Shown here in pieces: positions 1 to 9,814 of a stretch of 46,052 nt of DNA. The position numbers were made by a program, and so were the translations under genes. How positions within the stretch are numbered: position 1 is the stretch's first letter; each line of letters opens with the position of its first letter. The stretch is from Hydrogenimonas sp. (GTDB taxonomy: Bacteria; Campylobacterota; Campylobacteria; Campylobacterales; Hydrogenimonadaceae). The notes beneath the pieces were generated by a model. That model saw nothing but the letters and a program-made list of their open reading frames with translations. It had not been told where the DNA came from and did no database searches. The stretch is taken from contig QNYO01000077.1 in the NCBI GenBank assembly GCA_003978765.1, forward strand, positions 1 through 46,052, read 5' to 3'.

Positions 1-98
1 CTTAAAGAGTTGAAAGTTAAAAGTTAAAAGTTAAATTTTTTTGGAAAGTTTCAGCAGTAAGTCTTATAGATGAAAGAATTGATGAAGATATGTGTCAG

Positions 99-176
99 TG
101 GTCTGGGTGAAAGGATTCGAACCTTCGACCCCCTGGTCCCAAACCAGGTGCGCTAACCAGACTGCGCTACACCCCG
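99..176 (-). tRNA. tRNA-Pro (anticodon TGG), CCA encoded
   Basis: Reverse complement reads CGGGGTGTAGCGCAGTCTGGTTAGCGCACCTGGTTTGGGACCAGGGGGTCGAAGGTTCGAATCCTTTCACCCAGACCA. D, anticodon (CCTGG-TTTGGGA-CCAGG) and T arms (GTTCGAATC) are present. Confidence 0.95.
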
Positions 177-179
177 TTC

Positions 180-207
180 AATGTAGGGCGGAATTCTACC
201 CTACATT
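180..207 (-). terminator. Hairpin between mnmA and tRNA-Pro (terminator or processing element)
   Basis: Inverted repeat AATGTAGGG (180-188) / CCCTACATT (199-207), immediately 3' of mnmA and 5' of tRNA-Pro on the minus strand. Confidence 0.5.
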
Positions 208-221
208 TTCTTAAATTTAAA

Positions 222-1271
222 TTACTCTGAACCGATAATCCAACCACCACCAAGCAACTTTTCCCCTTCATAAAAGACAGCTGCCTGTCCAACAGCCACA
301 CCATAGACAGGCTCTTGCAATTCAATCACTGCTTGGTTATTCTTATCAACAGTCACATGACAAGGGATCCGTTTGGTGCGATACCTAATCTTTACATCAC
401 AGCTAAAGTCACGGCGATCATCGATTAAGTTGGTTCGCTCAATCTTGATACGATGTGCTAAGAGTTTATCCTGTGTTGCCACAACAATCTGATTATTCTC
501 TGGTCGAATCTCTTTAACATAGTGCGGTTCATGCGCCCCTTTGACAAAAAAGCCACGACGCTTACCAATGGTATAGTGCATATACCCTTTATGGTGCCCA
601 ATCACATTTCCCTCAAGATCAAGTACCTCACCCGGCATATCAACATCCATATGTTTTTTCAGAATATCGACATAGGTGGTCTCAACAAAGCAGATTTCAC
701 TCGACTCTTTTTGGGTCGCAAAGCTTTGAAGTGCTTCAATCTGGCTGGCATAGGCCTTCACATCCTCTTTTTTCCACTCACCTAATGGAAATATCAGACG
801 GGGAATAAGACTCTTATCGATATCAAAAAGAAAGTAGCTCTGATCTTTATTCTCATCTTTGGCTACTAAAATATGCTGACCATCATGACGGACATAGTGT
901 CCTGTAGCAATAAAATCGATCCCTAATTGATCAGCATACTCTACCATCTTTCCAAATTTAATCTGACGGTTACAATTGGCACATGGATTGGGAGTAAAAC
1001 CTTCACGATAGCTCTCAATAAAGGGCTTATAGACAGCCTCTTCAAACTCTTTAGAGAGATCAAGCATAGAGACTTCAATACCGAGATAGTCGGCAACATA
1101 CTGAACCCGCTTAAAGTTCTCTTCGTGGTAGTCCGGCTTCTCATGCAGTTTCATATAGACACCAATGACCTCATACCCGCGATCTTGCAAGAGTTTTGCT
1201 GTCACAGTTGAGTCAACACCACCACTCATTCCCAAAAGTACTCTCTTTTTCATTGCCATCACCACTTTCAC
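222..1271 (-). CDS. mnmA: tRNA-specific 2-thiouridylase MnmA (true start probably [12 protein letters not shown], ~1253)
   Basis: N-terminal PP-loop [10 protein letters not shown]; catalytic Cys motifs NPCANCN and [15 protein letters not shown]. Confidence 0.95.
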   Translation of the reverse strand: MKVVMAMKKRVLLGMSGGVDSTVTAKLLQDRGYEVIGVYMKLHEKPDYHEENFKRVQYVADYLGIEVSMLDLSKEFEEAVYKPFIESYREGFTPNPCANCNRQIKFGKMVEYADQLGIDFIATGHYVRHDGQHILVAKDENKDQSYFLFDIDKSLIPRLIFPLGEWKKEDVKAYASQIEALQSFATQKESSEICFVETTYVDILKKHMDVDMPGEVLDLEGNVIGHHKGYMHYTIGKRRGFFVKGAHEPHYVKEIRPENNQIVVATQDKLLAHRIKIERTNLIDDRRDFSCDVKIRYRTKRIPCHVTVDKNNQAVIELQEPVYGVAVGQAAVFYEGEKLLGGGWIIGSE

Positions 1272-1364
1272 TGAATGCTATGAGTTGATAGAAGGCACAA
1301 CACACCCCTATGTTATGCCAATCCTATAAAATGTCAGTGAATATACTATCTATTTATGAAAAAA

Positions 1365-2237
1365 TCAACCCTTGAGTGTTTCGAGGCGATCTTTTTTGGA
1401 GCCAATGTGAGTAATTTGAACCCCAAAGTTCCCATCAACAATCACCACCTCTCCATAGGCGATCACTTTATCATCAACAAGAATTTCAAGGGGTTCATTG
1501 GCTAATTGATCGAGTTCAATGACTGATCCAATATCCATAGATAGGACATCTTTAAGCAACATCTTTTTACTACCCACACGGACACGAAGTGGAAGCTTTA
1601 CATCAAGAAGCAGACCAATATTTTTCATATCATCCTGCTCAACTGGATGACTCTCCTCTTCAAGAGCAGGTTGTGGTCGCATAAAATCTGATTCCGATGA
1701 GGATGTTGTCATTTCAGGAATTCTCTCTTGTTCAAGTAGTGGTCGTAAATTTGGATCCAAAAGGACAATAAAAATACCACTAATCACACCCAATGAGAAG
1801 TTATAGGCTAAAAGTGTCGCATACTCGGTAATATCGATCTCTTCACCCTCATCATAGAAGCGGACATCTACAATCTCAAAGTAGAGAGTTGGCGAGTCTT
1901 TTTGCGCTTTCATCGCGGTAGAGAGGGCACCAAAGATATTGGCGATCATCTCTTTAACAGCATTAAGATCATCGCTATTCATGCTCTCTTTGCTATCCCC
2001 TTCTCCACCAAGCATCATATCAGCCAATGCGGTACCAAGCATTGGAGAGATCGCAACGGCCATCTGTCCACTCAAATCACCTGTCACACGAATCGTAGCC
2101 ATCGACATCGGAGCAATCACATTGGAAAGATCTGCAATCTGCTCCTTCTCTTTTAGTGCAACATCGGGGCGCTGTCCTGTTAATCCCTCAATGGTTGCAA
2201 TTGTCTCATTCGCCAGTAGTTCTATCCAATTAGCCAT
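1365..2237 (-). CDS. fliY: Flagellar motor switch protein FliY (FliN-type C-terminus)
   Basis: C-terminal SpoA-like domain (LLLDVKLPLRVRVGSKKMLLKDVLSMDIGSVIELD); adjacent to fliM. Confidence 0.9.
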   Translation of the reverse strand: MANWIELLANETIATIEGLTGQRPDVALKEKEQIADLSNVIAPMSMATIRVTGDLSGQMAVAISPMLGTALADMMLGGEGDSKESMNSDDLNAVKEMIANIFGALSTAMKAQKDSPTLYFEIVDVRFYDEGEEIDITEYATLLAYNFSLGVISGIFIVLLDPNLRPLLEQERIPEMTTSSSESDFMRPQPALEEESHPVEQDDMKNIGLLLDVKLPLRVRVGSKKMLLKDVLSMDIGSVIELDQLANEPLEILVDDKVIAYGEVVIVDGNFGVQITHIGSKKDRLETLKG

Positions 2238-3312
2238 TTACGACCTCCTCATCCTCTTTCAATGTATTGGCAAGATGCTCTCGACGATCTTGTTCAATCT
2301 CTTGTAAAACCTCTTTAACTTCATCTCTCTCATCAACAATCATATCGGTAATCTCCACCGACTTTCTAAAGCGTCGTAATCCAATTTTTCCGACAAATCG
2401 ATCTTTTCCATCGGCATTAATTACAACCGTATCATCAGCAGCACGATCGAGCCGAATAATATCGCCTTGTTGGAGGTTGAGGAGTTCACTTAAACTCAAG
2501 TAGGCATTGCCCAAAAACGCATTAAGTGTCACTTTGGCACCACCAACGAGTGCTTTTAACTCTTTATTCCGACTCTTTTTCGCACTCATCTCGGTGAGCA
2601 TAAAGTCACGACTACCCAACTTATTTAAAATCGATTCAAGGGTAATAACTGGGTAGCAGATATTCATCATACCACTGGAGTGTCCAATGACAATCTCCAT
2701 GACAACCATCACAACAATCTCATTTTGAGCAACAATCTGAATAACATTGGGACTCGACTCTTTCGATTCGATATTGGGGAAAATCTCAATGACAGGTGCC
2801 CACGCCTCTTTAAGTGTTCCCATGATAATACGCAAAATAGAGTCCATCAGATTGAGCTCTATATCGGTAAATTCGCGTGAAGTTTCATACGGCTCACCTG
2901 TCCCACCAAGCAGACGATCAACCATTGGGAAAGCGATCGATGGGTTGATCTCCAAAATACCACTACCATCAAGCGGCTTCATCGAAAAGACGTTAAAGCT
3001 GGTTGGACTTGGCAAACTCATCAGAAATTCGCCATATGTCATCTGATCAACAGAGTGAAATTGAATCTCAACAATTGAGCGCATCACTGAAGAGATTTGA
3101 GAAGCGAGTGATCGCGCCATCTTATCATGAATACCACGAAATGCTCGTAACTGCTCTTTACTGACACGATTGGGACGCTTAAAGTCATAAAGCGTAATCT
3201 GTCGCTGATCAAAAATCTCCTCTTCATGAGGTTCAAGTGTCTCTGCAACTCCATCATCTTCAACCGCTTCTAATAGTGCATCAATCTCTTCTTGGCTCAA
3301 TATCTCTGCCAT
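2230..3312 (-). CDS. fliM: Flagellar motor switch protein FliM
   Basis: N-terminal LSQEEIDALLEAV CheY-binding motif; FliM middle domain. Confidence 0.95.
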   Translation of the reverse strand: MAEILSQEEIDALLEAVEDDGVAETLEPHEEEIFDQRQITLYDFKRPNRVSKEQLRAFRGIHDKMARSLASQISSVMRSIVEIQFHSVDQMTYGEFLMSLPSPTSFNVFSMKPLDGSGILEINPSIAFPMVDRLLGGTGEPYETSREFTDIELNLMDSILRIIMGTLKEAWAPVIEIFPNIESKESSPNVIQIVAQNEIVVMVVMEIVIGHSSGMMNICYPVITLESILNKLGSRDFMLTEMSAKKSRNKELKALVGGAKVTLNAFLGNAYLSLSELLNLQQGDIIRLDRAADDTVVINADGKDRFVGKIGLRRFRKSVEITDMIVDERDEVKEVLQEIEQDRREHLANTLKEDEEVVNG

Positions 3313-3316
3313 GGAC

Positions 3317-4000
3317 CTATCCTATACTCTCTCGAATTTTTGTAATAACACGTTTGTGCACCTGCGAAATTCTGGAGGGTGTAATATCCAGAATCTTTGA
3401 GATCTCTTTGTAGGTAAGCTCTTCAAAATAGTACATCTGCATAATAAGCTGATCACGTTTGGGCATGGTTTCAAGAATCTCCATGATCTTTTCAATCAGC
3501 TCCTCTTGCTCAATTTGAGAGAAGGCATCTTTTTGTTCACTCTCAAGCTGATCATCTAATGGTAAAACATTGTAGATCGCAGCAACACGGCGTGCCTCTT
3601 TGATCTTCTGCTCATCCTCTTGCAAAATCTCAGCAATATAGCTATTTTCAGGCTCAATACCATGCTCATCCATATATTGTGCAATAATCTCATCGATCAT
3701 CTTAATCAACTTGCGGTTGGTACGACTGACAATATCGAGTGAACGAAGATAGTCCAACATCGCACCATAGACACGTGTCTTACCATATCCCCAAAAGGAG
3801 TCATTCTGATTCCTATCGTAGCGTCGTGCCAGCTTAATCAGCTCCTCCGCTCCAATACTGACCAAATCATCAAACTCAACAGATCGGGGAAGGCGCTCTT
3901 TTAAACGATAGGCCATCGCTTTGACGGCTGGAAGATATTGTACTGCCAACTCATCCTGATAGTATCGAACCTGATCGTCATACCCCTTGACCATCAGCAC
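3317..4000 (-). CDS. fliA: Sigma-28 RNA polymerase factor FliA
   Basis: Sigma-70 family regions 2-4 (EFDDLVSIGAEELIKLARRYD; LTYKEISKILDITPSRISQVHKR). Confidence 0.92.
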   Translation of the reverse strand: MLMVKGYDDQVRYYQDELAVQYLPAVKAMAYRLKERLPRSVEFDDLVSIGAEELIKLARRYDRNQNDSFWGYGKTRVYGAMLDYLRSLDIVSRTNRKLIKMIDEIIAQYMDEHGIEPENSYIAEILQEDEQKIKEARRVAAIYNVLPLDDQLESEQKDAFSQIEQEELIEKIMEILETMPKRDQLIMQMYYFEELTYKEISKILDITPSRISQVHKRVITKIRESIG

Positions 4001-4351
4001 TTAGCTCCCCTTCTGAACATCAACACCTCCATCCTCTTTGGAGATATAGGCATAGTTGCTATCCACTTCCGCTTCACGCTGTAAAAGCTGATTATAAAAG
4101 TCATCAAGTTTATGTTCAAAAGTCTCTTTGGGAAAGTGAAACTTTCCAAACTCCATAAATCGTACAAAGAGTGCCACACTGATATGTGCCATGATATAGA
4201 AGAAGATGAGTGAGAAAATAATCACAGAGAGAATATCCATCGGATCGTTTTGACTCATAAAACCGATAATCAGCCCAATAAAAAAACCAAAAACAAGCCA
4301 AAAAGCGATAAAGTTATTCTCTCGCATTGTCATTTCCCCATTTACGATCAA
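4001..4351 (-). CDS. Conserved hypothetical membrane protein in the flagellar operon
   Basis: ORF between fliA and flhG with two predicted TM stretches; same position as C. jejuni Cj0062c (from memory). Confidence 0.75.
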   Translation of the reverse strand: MIVNGEMTMRENNFIAFWLVFGFFIGLIIGFMSQNDPMDILSVIIFSLIFFYIMAHISVALFVRFMEFGKFHFPKETFEHKLDDFYNQLLQREAEVDSNYAYISKEDGGVDVQKGS

Positions 4352-5217
4352 AATTGCCCCAGCAATCTTTTAAAAAAGATGCCAATGCTTCCCTCTTTGT
4401 TCCCATCAAGCATTTTGTGTTCCTTTTTTTTGGCAAGTGTTTGTGCGATCGCTTCAATTTCACCTGCTGAGGCGATATTTGTCAACTCTTTACAGAGCAA
4501 AACGCGCTGTTTAACACTGCGTGCCACATAAGGATCAGTGCGTACAGAACCTAAAAGTGTCAACTCAAGATGGTCACCAATATTCTCTACTGCCACCTTT
4601 TTAATCGTATCAAAAATTTTAAACCCCTCTCTTGGGGTTCTTACTTGATTCACAACCATAAAGAGGCGCTCTTTGATCTTACTGACAACTTTGACCATCG
4701 CATAAGCATCAGTAATGGCAGCCGGATCAGGAATCGTAACCACCACCACATCATCAGCTGATCGAAGAAACATCTGTGTCGTTTCACCAATACCCGCACC
4801 TGTATCAACAATCAAAAAATCGAGTGGTGCCAGTGTTTCAGCCTCATCAAGGAGACGGCTCACAATCGTTGCATTGGAAAACTTCAAAATTTCATCACCA
4901 CTCTCTCCAGGAATCAGCCATAAATTGTGATCGAGTTTGATAACAATATCATCAAAGGTTGCTTCCCCTTTGAAAACATGCAAAATATTCTTCTCTGTAC
5001 GAACATTAAACATGACATCAAGATTGGCCAGCCCAATATCGGCATCCATAATCCCCACACGAAACCCCATCCGTGATAAGACATAACCAATATTGGCACT
5101 CAGTGTACTTTTGCCGACACCTCCTTTACCACTTGTAATCGCGACAACACGTACGGTACTCTCTGGACGCTGATGTGCATCCACCAATGCTTCAAGTTTA
5201 CTCGCTTGAGTGTTCAT
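4348..5217 (-). CDS. flhG: MinD-like ATPase FlhG
   Basis: Deviant Walker A SGKGGVGKSTLSANIGY; adjacent to flhF. Confidence 0.93.
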   Translation of the reverse strand: MNTQASKLEALVDAHQRPESTVRVVAITSGKGGVGKSTLSANIGYVLSRMGFRVGIMDADIGLANLDVMFNVRTEKNILHVFKGEATFDDIVIKLDHNLWLIPGESGDEILKFSNATIVSRLLDEAETLAPLDFLIVDTGAGIGETTQMFLRSADDVVVVTIPDPAAITDAYAMVKVVSKIKERLFMVVNQVRTPREGFKIFDTIKKVAVENIGDHLELTLLGSVRTDPYVARSVKQRVLLCKELTNIASAGEIEAIAQTLAKKKEHKMLDGNKEGSIGIFFKRLLGQF

Positions 5218-6526
5218 TCACACCTCTTTTCACTCTACCCTCCATCAAACACTGCACCAGATAGTCACTATCGGCACACACCAAATCGTCGGGAACCTCC
5301 TGTCCAATAGAGAGGTAACTTACAGGTTTTTCTGTCTCATAGACAAGGGAGAAGATATTTCCAAATCCCCGTGTCTCATCCAACTTTGTAAAGATCAGTG
5401 TATCAATCCCCAATTGTGAGAAGCTTTGATAGATCGATCGCATATCTTCAAGTTTAATCGATGCACTCATTACCAAACTCACATCAATCGCAATATCACT
5501 GCGCGTTAAAAGAAACTGCTTAAGTTTATCGATCTTCTCTTTATCATATTGACTACTTCCAACGGTATCGATCAAAATGATATCCATATGTTGCAGTGCT
5601 TGAAGTGCGATACTAAACTCTGCAGGATCGACTACAGCCTCAATTCCTATACGCATCATCTTGGCATACTGCATCAACTGTTCGACGGCACCAATACGAT
5701 AGGTATCGAGTGTGATAATGCCGACACGATACTTACGCTCCATCATAAAGGCATAGCGTGCTGCCAACTTAGCCAATGTGGTTGTTTTACCAACACCTGT
5801 TGGTCCCACAAGCATCATAATCTTTTTTTGGGGTGGCTTGAGCTCTGTTTCGATCCGTACAGGAACCATCTTGCGTAAAAGCGTCTGAAAGTAACGTCGA
5901 ACTGTCTTTGTCGAAGAGCGCATCTGTAGAGGCATATGTTCAACGGTGAGTTGCATAATCTCATCTAAATGGCTTGCATCCATACCACTCGCTTTGGCTA
6001 TACGGTAAATCTCTGCAAACTCTGGAGGAATCGCACTTGAACTCTCGGGCTTCTTCTCTTCCCAAACCATATTTTGGATCAATTTGATCTTATCGGTCAA
6101 TTTTAAGAGCTCATTTTTAATATCTTTCAACTCTTCAAATTGATGCGAAACATTAGGTATTGAGGCACGACTTGAAACCTCTTTTTTAGGAGGTTCTCTC
6201 TTCTCAGGCTGTGAAACCTGTGCAATCTCTGAAATTTGACGAGCAACTTTAGAGATATTGACAAAGACCTCTTCAGGATCCTCTATAGATGAGACATTTT
6301 GCGATGTTGCATACTTTGATGTTGGAGATTGAACGTTTACAGGCTCCTTTTTTGCAGAGGGAGGAACATCTTCTACGGCAACGACAATTTCATAGAGAGC
6401 AGGTTGTGTCAAACTCTTTTTTCGGATCTGTTTGGTGCTAACAACCAGTGCATCCTCTCCGCACTCTTTTTGTGCCATCTTGAGTGCTTCAGCTGGTGTT
6501 GGTGCCGTAAATGTCAACAACTTCAT
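5198..6526 (-). CDS. flhF: Flagellar biosynthesis GTPase FlhF
   Basis: SRP-type GTPase (VGPTGVGKTTTLAKLAARYA, DTVGSSQYD, TKLDETRGFGN). Confidence 0.94.
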   Translation of the reverse strand: MKLLTFTAPTPAEALKMAQKECGEDALVVSTKQIRKKSLTQPALYEIVVAVEDVPPSAKKEPVNVQSPTSKYATSQNVSSIEDPEEVFVNISKVARQISEIAQVSQPEKREPPKKEVSSRASIPNVSHQFEELKDIKNELLKLTDKIKLIQNMVWEEKKPESSSAIPPEFAEIYRIAKASGMDASHLDEIMQLTVEHMPLQMRSSTKTVRRYFQTLLRKMVPVRIETELKPPQKKIMMLVGPTGVGKTTTLAKLAARYAFMMERKYRVGIITLDTYRIGAVEQLMQYAKMMRIGIEAVVDPAEFSIALQALQHMDIILIDTVGSSQYDKEKIDKLKQFLLTRSDIAIDVSLVMSASIKLEDMRSIYQSFSQLGIDTLIFTKLDETRGFGNIFSLVYETEKPVSYLSIGQEVPDDLVCADSDYLVQCLMEGRVKRGVNEHSSE

Positions 6527-7011
6527 CTACTACCATCCTTTAAATAACCAAGTGGAATCATCACTGATTCACGTTCATGAAACTTAGGATGAGGCACTTC
6601 AAGCCGCATGGTTTTCATACGTAAATCATCGTAAAATATTATATCCAAATCGAGTGTTCTTGGAGCATTTTTAAATGTTCTTTTTCGTCCAAAACGCTTT
6701 TCCACCCAAAGGAGATAGCGAATCAGTTCCAAAGGTGATAGATCGGTCTCAATCAGCACAACAGTATTGAGAAAATCGGGCTGATCTAAAAAACCGAAAG
6801 GGGGATTTTTCAAAAGAGGAGCTGTTTGAAGGACACGCAAACGACCGGCTCGTTGCAGATAGCAAATCACCCTCTCAAAGCGGGAGGCAACATCACCTAC
6901 ATTGCCTCCCATACCGATGATGGCTCGATGTGCTAATCCATGATCACGAAAGGTGGTAGGAAAATATTTTGTACGGATGATTGAAAGCTTTGGGTTGGAA
7001 TAGAGCATCAC
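6523..7011 (-). CDS. folK: 2-amino-4-hydroxy-6-hydroxymethyldihydropteridine pyrophosphokinase
   Basis: GMGGNVGD, PLLKNPPFG, RTLDLDIIFYDD, PHPKFHERE motifs. Confidence 0.93.
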   Translation of the reverse strand: MMLYSNPKLSIIRTKYFPTTFRDHGLAHRAIIGMGGNVGDVASRFERVICYLQRAGRLRVLQTAPLLKNPPFGFLDQPDFLNTVVLIETDLSPLELIRYLLWVEKRFGRKRTFKNAPRTLDLDIIFYDDLRMKTMRLEVPHPKFHERESVMIPLGYLKDGSR

Positions 7012-8030
7012 AATATTTCCGCCCTACCGCTTTGCATCACCACCATATCTTCCATCCGTATGCCAAACTCTCCAGGAATGTAGATACCCGGTTCAATCGT
7101 AAAGACCATGCCATCCTCAATCACTGTCTTACCACGTGCAGAGATATAGGGCATCTCATGAATATCAAGCCCTACCCCATGCCCTGTGGAGTGGACAAAA
7201 TAGTCTCCCATACCACCCTCTTCAATCACACGACGTGCCAACCGGTCAATTTCTGCCCCTGTCATTCCTGTACGTGCCTTTTCAATCGCAATATCATGTG
7301 CTTTACGTACCAGATCATACGCTTTTTGGATCTTTTGAGAAGTAAACTTTTGGGTATCTCCAAAGTGGAGCCCTTCACCAACAAAGATGGTACGGGTACG
7401 ATCAGAGCAGTAGCGTTGATACTTCAATCCTGCATCGACAAGCAGAAGATCGCCCTGTTGTAACGAGAGATCGGTTGGTAATGCATGCGGTTTGGCGGCA
7501 TTGGCATTGATGGCAACAATCGGATCGAAACTTAGATCATAGAGACCATAATGGCTCAATGCCCCCTTAGCCTCAAAATGGAGTCGCTTCTCTATTTGCC
7601 CCACACCCTCTCGATTAAGATACTCTGCAAAGGTATCAAAGGCTTCACGCCCAAGTTGCGCTGCCCGTTTGAGGAGAGCAATCTCATCATCACGTTTAAT
7701 CATACGTTTTTGATGCGAAAAATCGGGATATGGTGCAAAACGGATATTTGGAAGCTTCTGTTTGAGGCTCTCTAACGCATGGACACTCCAATCTTTCGGA
7801 TCAAAAACAACCCGCAAAACACCCCGACTACGAAGCAGTAACCGAGCCGCTTTGAGCAGGTCACCCGCTTCGATCACCTCAGCACCTTTGACCTGCTCTT
7901 TTGCTTCGATCGTATAACGGCTATCGGTAATGAGCCATCGTTCACTTCCCAAAGACAAAAAGATTGCATTATCACTGCTATAACCGCACTCGTAGTAGAT
8001 GGCGTTTTCGTCTCTGAGAATGTAGTTCAT
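7008..8030 (-). CDS. pepQ: M24 family Xaa-Pro peptidase
   Basis: M24 metallopeptidase residues (LLVDAGLKYQRYCSDRTRT, STGHGVGLDIHEMPYIS, FTIEPGIY). Confidence 0.88.
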   Translation of the reverse strand: MNYILRDENAIYYECGYSSDNAIFLSLGSERWLITDSRYTIEAKEQVKGAEVIEAGDLLKAARLLLRSRGVLRVVFDPKDWSVHALESLKQKLPNIRFAPYPDFSHQKRMIKRDDEIALLKRAAQLGREAFDTFAEYLNREGVGQIEKRLHFEAKGALSHYGLYDLSFDPIVAINANAAKPHALPTDLSLQQGDLLLVDAGLKYQRYCSDRTRTIFVGEGLHFGDTQKFTSQKIQKAYDLVRKAHDIAIEKARTGMTGAEIDRLARRVIEEGGMGDYFVHSTGHGVGLDIHEMPYISARGKTVIEDGMVFTIEPGIYIPGEFGIRMEDMVVMQSGRAEIL

Positions 8031-8032
8031 CG

Positions 8033-8518
8033 TTATGCCTGCTCTCCTGCAGCTTGCTTTTGCTGCATCTCTTTCATCGCTTTAATCTCATTGAGAATCT
8101 GAAGCATCGCAACCATTGCAAGATGGTAACTAAATGGTCCAAAACCGCTAATCTGTCCAGCACAAACTGGTGCGATCAGACTCTTTTGACGAAACTCTTC
8201 ACGTGCATGAATATTAGAGATATGGACTTCAATCGCAGGGAGTGCCACAGCAGCCAATGCATCACGAATTGCAATCGATGTATGTGTATAGGCTGCTGGA
8301 TTGATGATAATACCATCGGCATCCCCTAAGCACTCTTGAATCTTATCGACAATCTCACCTTCAAGATTGCTTTGGAAGAACTCAATCTCAACACCATTTT
8401 GCTGTGCAAATCCACGCATCTGCTCATGAATCTGCTCCAACTTCATTGGTCCATAAATATTCTGTTCCCGAACACCCAGCATATTGAGGTTTGGTCCTTG
8501 GATGACCATAATTTTCAT
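8033..8518 (-). CDS. aroQ: Type II 3-dehydroquinate dehydratase
   Basis: [43 protein letters not shown]. Confidence 0.95.
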   Translation of the reverse strand: MKIMVIQGPNLNMLGVREQNIYGPMKLEQIHEQMRGFAQQNGVEIEFFQSNLEGEIVDKIQECLGDADGIIINPAAYTHTSIAIRDALAAVALPAIEVHISNIHAREEFRQKSLIAPVCAGQISGFGPFSYHLAMVAMLQILNEIKAMKEMQQKQAAGEQA

Positions 8519-8599
8519 GCATTCGTCCTTTATTAAATTTTAATGGTAAATTTTATCTTCTTTTGCCATAATCTTCACTAAAAAGGGGTAAGCAAAGAG

Positions 8600-9814
8600 A
8601 TGAAAATTATTATAGCCTCATGGATGTTTGATGGCGAAACCATTCAGCGTGATCGTGCCGTCGCCTTTGATGAGAAGATTGTTGCAGTTGATACCAAAGA
8701 GGCTCTAAAGGCACGATACCCTGATGCAGAAGTTATAACACTTGATAGCAATGCAATTGTGATGCCAGGGCTGATCAATCCCCATGTCCACTTAGAGTTT
8801 GGAGCCAATACGACCCATCTACACTATGGTGACTTTATGAGATGGCTACAGAGTGTCATTAGCCATCGTGAAGAGCTGATTGAAGCGTGTAAGGTAGGCT
8901 GTTACAAACGCCAAATCGATACGATGCTTACAAGTGGTACAACCACCTTTGGTGCCATTAGTAGTTATGGTAAAGAGATGCGTGCCTGTAAATCTGCCCC
9001 TCAACGTGTCATATTTTTTAATGAAGCAATTGGTTCACAACCTGCTGCTGTCGATGCGCTTTATGCTGATTTCACAGCACGCTTTGAAGAGAGTCGTGCG
9101 ATGGCTTCAGACCGTTTTATTCCAGCCATTGCCATCCATTCACCCTACTCAGTCCATCCTATCTTAATCAAAAAGATTCTCAAAGAGTTCCAAGATGTGC
9201 CACTCTCAGCCCACTTCATGGAGTCACCTGCCGAAAAGGCGTGGCTTGAAAAGGGTGAAGGAGATTTCAAAGAGTTTTTTGAAAACTTTCTCAAACAGAG
9301 TACCCCACTCTGCTTCCCAGAAGAGTTTCTTCAACTCTTTGAGGGGCGAAAGGTACTGCTCACCCATGCTATTCATGCCGATGAGAGTCAATTACAAGCC
9401 ATTGCCGACGCTGGTCATACTATTACCCACTGCCCCCGCTCCAACCGTCTCCTTGGATGTGGTCGTCTTCCTATCGAAAAACTGGAAGAGCTCCAGATTC
9501 CGTGGCTTCTTGGAACCGATGGTCTAAGCTCCAATAACTCACTCAATCTTTGGGATGAGATGCGTACAGCATTGATGATGCATAGCCACCTACCACTCGA
9601 GTCTTTAGCTCTTCAGCTTCTACAAGCGGTAACCTCGAAAGCTGGTGATGCGCTTCAACTTCCGATTGGTCATATTCAAGAGGGGTATTGGGCAGACCTC
9701 ATCGTTACATCCCTTCCTGATACACCAGACTCAACCGAGCAACTACCTTTACAGCTGATTTTGCATACCAACCGTGTCAAACAAATCTATATTCAAGGAC
9801 AACACCATGCTTAA
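8600..9814 (+). CDS. Metal-dependent amidohydrolase, probable aminofutalosine deaminase
   Basis: PGLINPHVHLEFG, THAIHADE, HCPRSNRLLG, LGTDGLSSNN. Cyclic deaminase family; position next to aroQ and sppA matches the Campylobacterota aminofutalosine deaminase. Confidence 0.85.
   Translation: MKIIIASWMFDGETIQRDRAVAFDEKIVAVDTKEALKARYPDAEVITLDSNAIVMPGLINPHVHLEFGANTTHLHYGDFMRWLQSVISHREELIEACKVGCYKRQIDTMLTSGTTTFGAISSYGKEMRACKSAPQRVIFFNEAIGSQPAAVDALYADFTARFEESRAMASDRFIPAIAIHSPYSVHPILIKKILKEFQDVPLSAHFMESPAEKAWLEKGEGDFKEFFENFLKQSTPLCFPEEFLQLFEGRKVLLTHAIHADESQLQAIADAGHTITHCPRSNRLLGCGRLPIEKLEELQIPWLLGTDGLSSNNSLNLWDEMRTALMMHSHLPLESLALQLLQAVTSKAGDALQLPIGHIQEGYWADLIVTSLPDTPDSTEQLPLQLILHTNRVKQIYIQGQHHA

Noticed and set aside
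522-1211. Plus-strand ORFs opposite mnmA
   Set aside because: Antisense to a well-supported CDS, no recognisable product.
9774-9806. Upstream GTG start for sppA
   Set aside because: Inside the preceding amidohydrolase gene; the ATG at 9807 gives a typical MLNFFKKLF membrane-anchor N-terminus.
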